Shown: positions 36,301 through 44,317 of the stretch, in pieces | How positions within the stretch are numbered: position 1 is the first letter of the stretch | Layout of the letters: every line of letters starts with the position of its first letter | Source: Spirosoma arboris | GTDB lineage: Bacteria; Bacteroidota; Bacteroidia; Cytophagales; Spirosomataceae | Direction of reading: 5' to 3' | DNA: 64,000 nucleotides | NCBI RefSeq assembly: GCF_009754945.1 | Contig: NZ_WPIN01000001.1 | Location: forward strand, 124,001-188,000 | Position numbers and translations under genes: made by a program | Notes under the pieces: generated by a model | Seen by the model: only the letters and a program-made list of their open reading frames with translations | What the model was told of the DNA's origin: nothing | Database searches by the model: none

Positions 36301-36682
36301 GACGCCGAATCATGCTTTCAGCTTCCGCGTCACTCAGCAGAATGTAGTTGCCCGATACTTCGTACTGAATATGGAGGGGGCGCAGCATCTTTTCCAGAAC
36401 AGTGCCAAGTCGTTCATTCTCAAACTGAATTGTTACTTTTTGCCCCGCTTTAATAACCTGGGGGCTAAATACAAATTTGATACGAGCCAGCTTCTCCAGA
36501 CGACTTAAGACTCGTACGACCTCCTGGTTGTTGACCTGCAGGGATAGCCGTGTATCTAACAACTGCGCATTTGAGTTAATCGCGTAGGTCATGCTGGAGA
36601 AAAATACCAGCAAGACCACCTGGACAAAAGAAATTTTCATGGCTTTTAGCCAAAAGGCATGATTTCGTAAGGGTTTTTCCAT
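33335..36682 (-). CDS. SusC/RagA family TonB-dependent transporter with STN domain
   Basis: 1115 residues from the ATG at 36682; an upstream TTG at 36721 would add 13 residues. Order: signal peptide, STN (secretin/TonB short N-terminal) domain (~60-135) as expected for ECF-sigma-coupled transducers, a CarboxypepD_reg-like domain (VTGTVADETGEGLPGVNVLLKGT), plug (VVVGYGTQSRRNVTGSV, LRGRVAGVQ, MEILKDASATAIYGARAANGVI), then a 22-strand barrel ending in aromatic SVGLNMSF. It imports glycan fragments with the adjacent SusD and signals to FecR (36891-37979). Confidence 0.95.
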   Translation of the reverse strand: MEKPLRNHAFWLKAMKISFVQVVLLVFFSSMTYAINSNAQLLDTRLSLQVNNQEVVRVLSRLEKLARIKFVFSPQVIKAGQKVTIQFENERLGTVLEKMLRPLHIQYEVSGNYILLSDAEAESMIRRLPVTIGTELEPAELTVTGTVADETGEGLPGVNVLLKGTQKGTNTDQYGKFRLNVPDASATLVFSFVGYESVELIVGNRTTLDVRLKTDQKALGEVVVVGYGTQSRRNVTGSVAKIDMKQTENLPNTNVAQALRGRVAGVQFTDNGRPGQGGTILVRGQRSITAGNNPLIILDGIFFDGSLNDINPGDVESMEILKDASATAIYGARAANGVILITSKKGTSEKPTIRLSTYYGASSWSYKPKLLTPERYIEKTLEWRRQSGLDADPAKISGYLTATEAKNYAAGNVIDPWEVVSQAASIQNYDLNISGRSGRTNYFISGNYNNEKGLIFNDNASRTSVRINLDNQITNWLKIGVNAQYAIRDLSGNEANVANAYGTSPFNSVWLDAAKTDPNPNPNEDGLIGPINFDAIIKKNREVASNLFANFYGIVDIPFVKGLTYRINYSPNYRWYNLDNFSPIYQRNNVNSTGSASRRLDLNKNWVLENILTYTRQIATNHSLDFTLLYGRNEAYYETVTATGSDFTGSSDVNGWNNLGLAKIQTNTSAASDINAISSMARLNYRFKDRYLLTLTTRRDGNSVFGANHKYGVFPSAALAWIASDEAFFKQFPMINLLKFRASYGSVGNQAISAYQSLTQQGQVQYVFGDGGTTSTGLYPANLANPNLKWETTTTANIGVDFEIWKGRIGGTIEYYNMDTKDLLLSRQLPSPTGFANILTNVGATNNKGVEITLNTMNLKKGGFEWTSNLTFSTNKNRIVHIYQSDVNGDGVEDNDVGNKWFIGQPISVAYDYKIDGVYQQNDQIPTGQKAGFYRLQDVNNDGKIDASDRQVLGTLQPKYRWSFTNNFRYGHLSLMVMLNALQGWIGSNPKLALVSDAGSIGSGNFPGRAANFLDDGWWTPENKSNTVTSLLYTNPYNHGYYQSRDFVRIQEVSLAFDFPRSLTSRLKMNNLKAYVSGRNLYTFTNWQGMDPESGNGPASFPTPRTVSVGLNMSF

Positions 36683-36719
36683 AGTTTCACTCGGTTTTTG
36701 TAGGTTATTCAGACTAGGC

Positions 36720-36808
36720 AAAAGCTCCCCGAGTTCACCTGTTGGGTGAACGAAACGATAGCAGTTCGGGGGAATTCAGGGTCAGCAATGGTGGCACATT
36801 GCTGACCC
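36720..36808 (-). promoter_or_regulatory. Two-hairpin leader between fecR and susC, ending in a T run
   Basis: Reading on the minus strand: a 12-bp stem (GGGTCAGCAATG, loop 6 nt, CATTGCTGACCC; 36808-36779), then CCCCGA, an inner hairpin GTTCACC-CAACA-GGTGAAC (36751-36733), TCGGGG, and TTTT at 36723-36720. The CCCCGA/TCGGGG pair closes the inner hairpin into a terminator-like stem. The T run lies 37 bases before the susC ATG. The other SusC locus has the same layout, suggesting an attenuator or terminator with read-through. Confidence 0.6.
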
Positions 36809-36890
36809 ATTTCTGTAGCGATCGGCCCAATTCCTGAGGCAGATTCGCGAATAGGATTTTATCGGTTTGACTGACCGTTTGGGCGACAAC

Positions 36891-37979
36891 TTAATTACAT
36901 CCTCTGCTGGAAATAACAATCTGGGTATCAATAACTTCGTATGAGGCCCGGATCACTTTACAAATCAAGTTCAGTTTTTCGTATAGACTTTCGTTGTCAA
37001 ACGGGGCCGTAACGGTACAGTTTTTCAGTTGGTCGCTGTCGTACACAATTTTCACCCCATACCCTTGTTCCAACCGCTCAAACACTTGGGAAACCGGCGT
37101 ATTCTCGAAATGAAAATCGGGCTTGTTCTCGGGCGTAGTTTTGACGAGTACCGGGTTTTCGACCAGCGTTCTGGTAAGATGAGCGGGCGGGCGGTCATAA
37201 ACTGCCATTTGATTGGGCGTGAGAATAATTCCTTCCCGCTGGTTAAATGGCTGTTCAGAAGAGTGTGCAGGGGGATTTCGAGTTTGCACCGATACTTTCC
37301 CGGTAAATACTTTCACAATGATCGCCTTGTCGTTGGCGTATGCTTTGACCGAGAATCGGGTTCCTAACACTTTGGTCGTTAGTTCATTGGCGTAGACATA
37401 AAACGGTTGCTTCGGATTTTTTGTAATCTCGAACATGCCTTCTCCCAGCAGGTATACTTCCCGTTTGTCGGTTTCAAATCGTTCTGGATAACTTAGCTTA
37501 CCATTGGGCTGTAATGTAATGACGGAGCCATCGCTAAGACTGATTCGGAGTGGTTGATCAGAATTATTTATTTTTTCCAGAAGTGGCTGAGGTTGAGCTA
37601 TCACCAGTTCGTCATACAGCATAGGCGCAGGCTTCTGTTGACTCATCAGGTACCAGCCAAGACCCAGCAAAAGCGTGACGGCAGCAGCAGCTCTAAACCA
37701 GAGCGATTGATAGAAGGGGTGGATAGAAACGGGTTTGTCAGTGGCATTATCGATAATCTGCCGCACCTTTTCCCTGACTTTTTGATCACTAATTGGTTCG
37801 TGATCCATATCAAGTGCTTTCAGGACAAAGGTTGCCTGGCTAATCAATGGCCCTTTTTCCGGGTGTTCGCGCACCCAGTCAGGCCAGAACGTATCTTCTT
37901 CGGGCAGTTTTCCGGCAACCCATTTTTGGAAATAATCGTCCAATACAAAATCTTCGGATGTATAGTTAGAATAGTCCAT
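36891..37979 (-). CDS. FecR family anti-sigma factor
   Basis: 362 residues from the ATG at 37979. This start aligns with the paralogue at 39584, which is also exactly 362 residues; an earlier ATG at 38012 would add 11. A cytoplasmic N-terminal domain (YTSEDFVLDDYFQKWVAG) precedes one membrane helix (AAAAVTLLLGLGWYLM, ~90-108). The periplasmic FecR domain follows (REVYLLGEGMFEITKNPKQPFYVYANELTTKVLGT), then a C-terminal STN-like domain ending in GCN. It is expected to hold the ECF sigma encoded just upstream until SusC signals. Confidence 0.93.
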   Translation of the reverse strand: MDYSNYTSEDFVLDDYFQKWVAGKLPEEDTFWPDWVREHPEKGPLISQATFVLKALDMDHEPISDQKVREKVRQIIDNATDKPVSIHPFYQSLWFRAAAAVTLLLGLGWYLMSQQKPAPMLYDELVIAQPQPLLEKINNSDQPLRISLSDGSVITLQPNGKLSYPERFETDKREVYLLGEGMFEITKNPKQPFYVYANELTTKVLGTRFSVKAYANDKAIIVKVFTGKVSVQTRNPPAHSSEQPFNQREGIILTPNQMAVYDRPPAHLTRTLVENPVLVKTTPENKPDFHFENTPVSQVFERLEQGYGVKIVYDSDQLKNCTVTAPFDNESLYEKLNLICKVIRASYEVIDTQIVISSRGCN

Positions 37980-38051
37980 GATGAATGCGGTTCTACTACC
38001 AATAGAGGCCATTTCTCGTTTTGTACTGAATAATTCAGATTTTTTTCTGAA

Positions 38052-38612
38052 TTATTCTTCGAACCACGCGCTCTGTAACTCCTTGATGGCCGTGTAGATC
38101 AGATTTCGGACCGATTGGTAATTGATCGACATAATGGCCGCAATCTGTTCATAGTCCAGCTCCTGATAAAATTTCAGATAAATGACTTCCCGCTCCCGTC
38201 GGGTGAGCTTGCCTAGGAGTTGATTCAATTTCTTCAGATGATGCTCCGTCGTTTCGACCTCGATCATTCGGGTTTCGATTGAAAATTCACCCAGAAATTC
38301 GCCTTCGGTATTCGTTTCAAGGGATTGGTGCAGCCATTTCTGTTGGAGAGATTGCTGAGCATATATTTTCCGACGTAGCGATTTCAGTAGGTAAAACCGT
38401 ACGTATTCCGTCTCAGACAAATACTCCCGACGTTGCCACAGCTCCAGAAATAAATCCTGAATACAATCTTCAACGACAGTTTTATCCCGTGTGAGTTTGG
38501 TGCCGTAGTTATAGAGCGTTTTGTAGAAAAGGGCCACCAGATTGCCATAGGCCTCTTTATCGCCTTTTTTAAAGGCCGTCCAAAGCTCTGTAGCAACGGT
38601 GTACTCAGACAT
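38052..38612 (-). CDS. ECF sigma-70 factor (Bacteroidetes PUL type)
   Basis: 186 residues with sigma region 2 (YGNLVALFYKTLYNYGTKLT, VEDCIQDLFLELWQRREYL) and region 4 (KLTRREREVIYLKFYQELDYEQIAAIMSINYQSVRNLIYTAI). It heads the left operon: sigma, FecR, SusC, SusD, hydrolases. It is divergent from a second, homologous sigma gene across a 360-bp region. It probably recruits RNA polymerase to its own operon once released by FecR. Confidence 0.95.
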   Translation of the reverse strand: MSEYTVATELWTAFKKGDKEAYGNLVALFYKTLYNYGTKLTRDKTVVEDCIQDLFLELWQRREYLSETEYVRFYLLKSLRRKIYAQQSLQQKWLHQSLETNTEGEFLGEFSIETRMIEVETTEHHLKKLNQLLGKLTRREREVIYLKFYQELDYEQIAAIMSINYQSVRNLIYTAIKELQSAWFEE

Positions 38613-38972
38613 TGTAAGTAATCAATCAGATCAAGTAGTTATAATCTATAGAAGGGTATTGGTATTTTGTACTGAAAATTTTGCTGTTTTTTAATATAAA
38701 CTGACGCAATCAGATTCTTCTAGTAAAGAAAGAAAATACCAACGGGTTTATAGAAGAGTTTCTAAATAATGAATTCCCCTTAGTTGCCGAGGAATTTTAA
38801 GCCGTTATTGAAGCCCTGGTTTATAAAGATCGATCGTGTGCGTGCTGAAAAAGCCTGATTAAAAAAAATATCAAAAAAATAGGATTAAAAGCCTATAAAC
38901 TTGGCATTAGTATATAAAAGGGGCATGAATCACATTTACTTGATCCAATAACCCATACTTAACTCGTAACGC
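38613..38972. promoter_or_regulatory. Shared divergent promoter region of two ECF sigma operons
   Basis: 360 bases, AT-rich, no gene. TTGGTATTTT (38659-38668) is repeated in exact reverse complement, AAAATACCAA (38733-38742), with a TATAGAAG word near each copy (38648-38655 and 38750-38757). The spaced inverted pair could mark sites recognised by the sigma factors or by a shared regulator for both directions. Start points cannot be fixed by eye. Confidence 0.4.
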
Positions 38973-39572
38973 ATGGTGCCGACCCATTCTTCTGCCAACG
39001 ATCTGTGGTATGCCTTTCGCCAGGGAGATGAAGCGGCCTTTCAACAGATTTACCGGCTCTACGCGCATGACCTGTTGAATTACGGCAATAAAGTTACCAA
39101 CGATGTGCCTCTGGTTGAAGATAGCATTCATGACCTGTTTATCGAACTGTGGCAGAGTCGGGCTAATTTGAGCGACACCGATTCAATTAAATTCTACCTG
39201 TTTCGATCCTTGCGGAATAAAATTCATAAAGTCCGTAATCGGGATTTGTTCTTTCAGGCGTCGGATATTGACTCAACTCCCACGTCGACGGCTGATGACT
39301 TTGTCATTGAAAATAACCTCATCGAGCGCGAAGAAATCGAACAGCTTCACCGACAGCTTCGCAAAAGCTACGCCTTACTTACTCCTCGTCAGCAGGAAGC
39401 ACTAAACCTGCGATTCTACCAGCATTTCAGCAACGAAGAGATTGCCCAGATTATGGGCGTCAATTACCAGTCTGCCTGCCGATTCATCTACTCAGCGCTG
39501 AAAACACTCCGCGAAGTTGTCCGAATTTTTTCTTTATCGCTGCTCTGGATCGAATTAGCAAGATTATTCTAA
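38973..39572 (+). CDS. ECF sigma-70 factor (Bacteroidetes PUL type)
   Basis: 199 residues, homologous to the divergent sigma: region 2 (FQQIYRLYAHDLLNYGNKVT, VEDSIHDLFIELWQSRANL) and region 4 (LTPRQQEALNLRFYQHFSNEEIAQIMGVNYQSACRFIYSAL). The C-terminus is longer than its partner by a hydrophobic SLSLLWIELARLF tail. The FecR gene follows after 11 bases, so sigma and anti-sigma are co-expressed. It is the regulator of the right arm. Confidence 0.95.
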   Translation: MVPTHSSANDLWYAFRQGDEAAFQQIYRLYAHDLLNYGNKVTNDVPLVEDSIHDLFIELWQSRANLSDTDSIKFYLFRSLRNKIHKVRNRDLFFQASDIDSTPTSTADDFVIENNLIEREEIEQLHRQLRKSYALLTPRQQEALNLRFYQHFSNEEIAQIMGVNYQSACRFIYSALKTLREVVRIFSLSLLWIELARLF

Positions 39573-39583
39573 AAGATACAACC

Positions 39584-40672
39584 ATGAATTATTATCAATT
39601 TAATGCGGAAGATCTGGCGGCCGACGACTACTTTAAGGAGTGGATCAGCTCTCCCACACCTGAGACGGAAGCGTTTTGGAAAGAGTTTCTGCGCGACTAT
39701 CCAGAACGGTATTATCAGGTAGAGGAGGCCCGTCGTCTGGTTACTGGTTTGCAGGTCATTCAGCACACGTCTGCCGAGAGCGAAACGGTAGATACAATCT
39801 GGGATCGGATTGAAAACACACTGGAAGAGTCACGCACAATTCCGATAACACATTGGCTAAACTGGCAACGGGCCTGGAAAATTGCCGCATCGATTATCCT
39901 GATACTGGGCATTGGTTTTCTGGTGCTCCAGCAGACAGGAAAAACGCAATTCACGGTGCAGAAAATAACTCAGACAGCCGATGAATGGGTTGAAACCGTG
40001 AATGAAGCCAGTCAGATTATGCAGGTTCAACTGGCCGACGGTAGCCGGGTTGACTTACAAAAAGAGAGCAAGCTTCGTTACCGTACCGACCTGGCAGGCG
40101 CTCAGCGCGAGGTATATCTGACAGGAGAGGCCTTTTTTGACGTCACAAAGAATCCCAAGAAACCGTTTATCGTATATGCCAATGGGTTGATAACTAAGGT
40201 TTTAGGGACGAGCTTTCGAATAAAAGCACTAGCCGACGCACCAACCGTAACGGTAACGGTGCGAACGGGTCGGGTTTCCGTTTATCCGAATCAGCCCAGC
40301 CGAATTCATGACCCAGAATCGAAAGGGATGGTGCTCACGCCCAATCAGCGAGTCGTTTTTCATCGTGATGCAGCTACGTTTAATAAAACATTGATCGAAA
40401 GCCCGCGTCTGCTTATTTCCCCAAAAGACGTTCAGGCGTTTACGTTTGACGATGCATCGGCAGCGCAGGTATTTGGGGCAATTGAGCGGGCTTACGGAGT
40501 CAATGTCATTTTTGACGAAGAAGTGATGAGCCATTGCACGTTGACACTCAGTCTTAATGATGAAGACCTTTTTCAAAAGTTAGATGTCATCTGCAAGGTA
40601 TTGGATGCGCACTACAAACTCATTGATGCGCAGGTGGTCATCTATAGCAAAGGCTGTCAGAAACCGAATTAA
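39584..40672 (+). CDS. FecR family anti-sigma factor
   Basis: 362 residues. N-terminal sigma-binding part (FNAEDLAADDYFKEWIS), one membrane helix (IAASIILILGIGFLVLQ, ~88-106), periplasmic FecR domain (REVYLTGEAFFDVTKNPKKPFIVYANGLITKVLGTSFRI) and C-terminal STN-like region ending in CQKPN. It is a paralogue of the left FecR with the same length. Its target is the sigma factor 11 bases upstream; the inducing transporter is the SusC starting at 40853. Confidence 0.93.
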   Translation: MNYYQFNAEDLAADDYFKEWISSPTPETEAFWKEFLRDYPERYYQVEEARRLVTGLQVIQHTSAESETVDTIWDRIENTLEESRTIPITHWLNWQRAWKIAASIILILGIGFLVLQQTGKTQFTVQKITQTADEWVETVNEASQIMQVQLADGSRVDLQKESKLRYRTDLAGAQREVYLTGEAFFDVTKNPKKPFIVYANGLITKVLGTSFRIKALADAPTVTVTVRTGRVSVYPNQPSRIHDPESKGMVLTPNQRVVFHRDAATFNKTLIESPRLLISPKDVQAFTFDDASAAQVFGAIERAYGVNVIFDEEVMSHCTLTLSLNDEDLFQKLDVICKVLDAHYKLIDAQVVIYSKGCQKPN

Positions 40673-40726
40673 GTCACCTTAACAACCAACCCGTCATAAG
40701 CAGCAGATAGCGTTCCCTTAACGAGA

Positions 40727-40820
40727 ACATCCGTAGTGTTACGAGCACTACGGATGTCGAAAATCCCCTTCACGCGTTTGGTCCGCAGGCATCTCATTTC
40801 CAGATGCAAGGGGCGTTTTT
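40727..40820 (+). promoter_or_regulatory. Two-hairpin leader between fecR and susC, ending in a T run
   Basis: A perfect 12-bp stem (ACATCCGTAGTG 40727-40738, 7-nt loop, CACTACGGATGT 40746-40757) is followed by CCCCTT (40765-40770), an inner hairpin GCATCT/AGATGC (40789-40807), AAGGGG (40808-40813) and TTTTT (40816-40820). CCCCTT and AAGGGG close the second structure, giving a terminator-like element 32 bases before the susC ATG. The arrangement matches the leader in the left arm although the sequences differ. Confidence 0.6.
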
Positions 40821-40852
40821 GTCCTAAAAACTTTCAAAAACAGGTAAAACTA

Positions 40853-43800
40853 ATGAAAAAACTAGTACCCGTACAAACCCTCTTTCACCTCATGAAACTC
40901 TCGCTCTTACAAGCGCTTCTGGCGGTGATTTTTGCGGGGGCTTCACTGGCTAACGATGCCACCGCCCAGGAGTTACTCAACAAGCGGGTAACCTTCCGGC
41001 TCGAAAACCAGGGCCTTCGTAAAGTGCTGAAAGAAATTGAAAGTCAAACGAATATACGATTTGCGTTTCGCCCCCGTGAGATTCCCTCTGACCTCAAAAT
41101 CACGGTCGTAGCCGCTAATGAATCGCTGGGCGACGTACTGGAAAAGGTCATCAAACCACTTCGGTTACGCTACGAAGTGGTAGGTCGACAAATTGTATTA
41201 AGTCCGGCGGCACCGCCCGAAGAATCCCGATCGTCTTTTCAGGAGGAAGCCGTTGTTCCAGTTGATCAGACTGTTAGCGGGACCGTATCCGATGAAACGG
41301 GGCAGACGCTCCCCGGTGTAAATGTGGTGATAAAAGGCACAAATCGGGGAACTACGTCGGATGGGGCGGGGAAGTTTCAGCTTGTGATACCGAATGCCAG
41401 TACCGTGCTGATTTTTTCCTATGTTGGGTATGAACCGCAGGAGATAACTGTCGGTAATCAGACAACGATCAGTATTGCCCTGAAAGCAGATAATAAATCG
41501 CTGAATGAGGTCGTGGTCATTGGCTATGGGGCCGTAAAAAAGCGGGATTTAACCGGCTCGGTCGCTTCCATCGGTACAACCGAACTAGCTGCACAGCCCA
41601 TCTCATCCTTTAATCAGGCCCTTCAGGGTAGGGTAGCGGGTGTGCAGGTTACAAATTCCTCTAATGCACCGGGCGGGGGCGTTACTATCCGGGTTCGGGG
41701 TGGCAATTCAATCTCGGCTTCCAACGACCCGCTCTATGTCATAGATGGCTTCCCGGTAACCAACCCATCCTCGGCCCAGGGCGCTAGCGGTTCATCCAAT
41801 TTCCCGAATGTGCTCTCAACGATTAATCCGGCCGACATTGAAAGTATCGAAGTGCTGAAAGACGCATCGGCTACCGCTATCTACGGTTCTCGGGGGGCGA
41901 ATGGCGTTGTACTGGTCACAACCCGACGTGGTAAAGAAGGCCGGTCAACGGTCAATTTTGATACGTATTATGGGGTGTCAAACATCACCAAAATGCTCGA
42001 TCTGGCCACCGCTGAAGAGCAAACGGCGCTCAAGAATGAACAACTACGAAATCTCGGATTCGCTGAACGGTTTGGGTATACGACAGCCTATCCTAAAAAG
42101 CCGTCAGAGTATGGTGTTGGTACCAATTGGCAGAAGGAAATATACCGCTCTGCGCCGATGCAGAACTATCAACTCTCGTTTTCGGGCGGAACCGATAAGC
42201 TCCGGTATCTGATCAGCGGAAATTATTTCAATCAGGACGGTATCATTATTACGAATAACTATAAACGCTATACAGGCCGGATTAACCTGGACGCCAACAT
42301 AAGCCCCCGGCTAAAAATTGGGACTACGTTCACTGTCAGTCATGGTGTTAACAATGGTATTAACGAGACTGGTTATACGGGCAGCCCGGTGGGAGCGGCC
42401 CGGACCATTTCGCCAGCCAGCCCCGTTTATGATGCCAGTGGCAACTGGCAACTGCTAAATGTGGGTCCTGGATCGGGAATGGCCAGCATTGCCAACCCGG
42501 TTGCCTTGTTACGAACATCAACAAATGTGCTGTTTAGTGATCGGGTGCTGGGCAATCTTTTCGGAGAATATAAACTGCTGGATGGTTTGACTGCTCGCGT
42601 GAGTGTAGGGGTCGATGTGCTCAATACCCGACGTTATGTTTTTTACACACCCCAAACGCTGGTTGCCAACACGGTAAATGGTTACGGCTCGAATGGTAGT
42701 TCCAGCAACCTGAACTTGCTGAACGAAAATACCTTAACCTATAGCCGGACGCTGAATGCCAATCACGCCTTCGACGTGTTAGCGGGGATTACTTTCCAGT
42801 CTAACCGCGAAGACCGAACGTATCAGGAAGCCCAGAACTTTGCCAACTACACCCTGGGTGCATATAGTCTGGGACAGGGTTCGGTATTGCTTGCCCCAAC
42901 AACTACTGTTCAAAAATGGGGACTCAACTCCTACTTAGGCCGGATTAACTACCGGTTCATGGATCGTTACCTATTTACCCTGACCGGTCGGATCGATGGA
43001 TCGTCGCGATTTGGGCTAAACAACAAATATGGTTTCTTCCCCTCGGGCGCATTTGCCTGGCGCGTATCAGATGAGCCGTTCCTGAAAAACGTTAAAGCTG
43101 TTAGCGATCTTAAAGTACGTTTAAGTTACGGATTGACAGGCAATGATGGAATTGGTCTGTACAGTTCATTGCCTTCCTACGTGACGTCCCGAACTGTATT
43201 TGGGGATACAGAAGTATTGACAACCCAGGCCGCAACGATCGGTAACCCTGATCTGCGCTGGGAAAAAACGGGACAATTTGATGCCGGATTTGATCTGGGG
43301 TTACTCAACAACCGAATTCAGATAACGGCTGATTATTACCTTAAATCAACAACCGACCTGCTGCTCAGTATCGACCTGCCCGCCACGACTGGTTTTACGT
43401 CTGTGATCAGAAATATTGGTAGCCTCCAGAATAAGGGTGTTGAACTGGGAATTAGCTCGGTCAACATCGATGGGAAAGTGAAGTGGACGACATCGGGAAA
43501 TATCTCGGCTAACCGAAATAAAGTAACCCGACTGGCCGATGCCGATCAATATCTGGTTACTGACCCAGGTACGAGTATGCAAACGATTGTTAAAGTAGGT
43601 GAGCCAATTGGATCGTTTTATGGACGAGTCTTTGACGGTGTATGGCAATCAACCGACGCGGTTAAGGCCGCTGGCGCTCTGGCTCAAACAGGAGATATAG
43701 GCGGGGCTCCCCGCTTTAAAGATGTGAACGGAGATGGTGTATTCAATAACACTACAGATCGCACCATCATTGGAAATGGCTTGCCTAAATTTATCTACGG

Positions 43801-44263
43801 GCTGACGAATACCGTTTCGTTCAAAGGGCTGGATCTTTCTATTTTCTTTCAGGGTGTGCAGGGAAATCAGATCTTTAATTATACCCGTAGTGTCACCGAA
43901 ATTGATCCGGGAGCTACTGCGCTTCAAAGCTTTATTGATGACCATTGGCAAACGGACAAACCGTCTAATAATCGACCTTCGGCCCGGCAATGGAATTTTA
44001 CGAATAGTTCGTACCTGATTGAAAGTGGCTCTTTTTTACGGCTTAAAAACGTCTCGCTGGGTTACCGACTCCCGCTGAAAACGAAAGTAATCCGATCGGC
44101 CCGCGTGTATGTAAGCGGACAAAATCTGCTCACTTTCACGAAATACACAGGCTATGATCCTGAGGTGAATTCGAGCTTTACCAGTAATACCACCTACGGC
44201 ATTGACAACTATGCCTATCCGCCTTCCCGCACCTTTACCCTTGGCGCTAACATTACGTTCTAA
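40853..44263 (+). CDS. SusC/RagA family TonB-dependent transporter with STN domain
   Basis: 1136 residues from the ATG at 40853 (MKKLVPVQTLFHLMKLSLLQ). An ATG-less extension upstream would read through the leader hairpins. Order: signal peptide, STN domain (~50-120), CarboxypepD_reg-like domain (VSGTVSDETGQTLPGVNVVIKGT), plug (VVVIGYGAVKKRDLTGSV, LQGRVAGVQ, IEVLKDASATAIYGSRGANGVV), 22-strand barrel ending FTLGANITF. It should import a ligand with the SusD encoded 54 bases downstream and signal to the FecR upstream. Confidence 0.95.
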   Translation: MKKLVPVQTLFHLMKLSLLQALLAVIFAGASLANDATAQELLNKRVTFRLENQGLRKVLKEIESQTNIRFAFRPREIPSDLKITVVAANESLGDVLEKVIKPLRLRYEVVGRQIVLSPAAPPEESRSSFQEEAVVPVDQTVSGTVSDETGQTLPGVNVVIKGTNRGTTSDGAGKFQLVIPNASTVLIFSYVGYEPQEITVGNQTTISIALKADNKSLNEVVVIGYGAVKKRDLTGSVASIGTTELAAQPISSFNQALQGRVAGVQVTNSSNAPGGGVTIRVRGGNSISASNDPLYVIDGFPVTNPSSAQGASGSSNFPNVLSTINPADIESIEVLKDASATAIYGSRGANGVVLVTTRRGKEGRSTVNFDTYYGVSNITKMLDLATAEEQTALKNEQLRNLGFAERFGYTTAYPKKPSEYGVGTNWQKEIYRSAPMQNYQLSFSGGTDKLRYLISGNYFNQDGIIITNNYKRYTGRINLDANISPRLKIGTTFTVSHGVNNGINETGYTGSPVGAARTISPASPVYDASGNWQLLNVGPGSGMASIANPVALLRTSTNVLFSDRVLGNLFGEYKLLDGLTARVSVGVDVLNTRRYVFYTPQTLVANTVNGYGSNGSSSNLNLLNENTLTYSRTLNANHAFDVLAGITFQSNREDRTYQEAQNFANYTLGAYSLGQGSVLLAPTTTVQKWGLNSYLGRINYRFMDRYLFTLTGRIDGSSRFGLNNKYGFFPSGAFAWRVSDEPFLKNVKAVSDLKVRLSYGLTGNDGIGLYSSLPSYVTSRTVFGDTEVLTTQAATIGNPDLRWEKTGQFDAGFDLGLLNNRIQITADYYLKSTTDLLLSIDLPATTGFTSVIRNIGSLQNKGVELGISSVNIDGKVKWTTSGNISANRNKVTRLADADQYLVTDPGTSMQTIVKVGEPIGSFYGRVFDGVWQSTDAVKAAGALAQTGDIGGAPRFKDVNGDGVFNNTTDRTIIGNGLPKFIYGLTNTVSFKGLDLSIFFQGVQGNQIFNYTRSVTEIDPGATALQSFIDDHWQTDKPSNNRPSARQWNFTNSSYLIESGSFLRLKNVSLGYRLPLKTKVIRSARVYVSGQNLLTFTKYTGYDPEVNSSFTSNTTYGIDNYAYPPSRTFTLGANITF

Positions 44264-44317
44264 CTCCTGATTCGTTGCCTGTCAACTGAATTAACAACCT
44301 ATAACCTATTTAATCGA

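Noticed and set aside
40736..40852. N-terminal extension of the right SusC upstream of 40853
   Set aside because: It would translate the leader hairpins and gives a basic stretch before an otherwise normal signal peptide.
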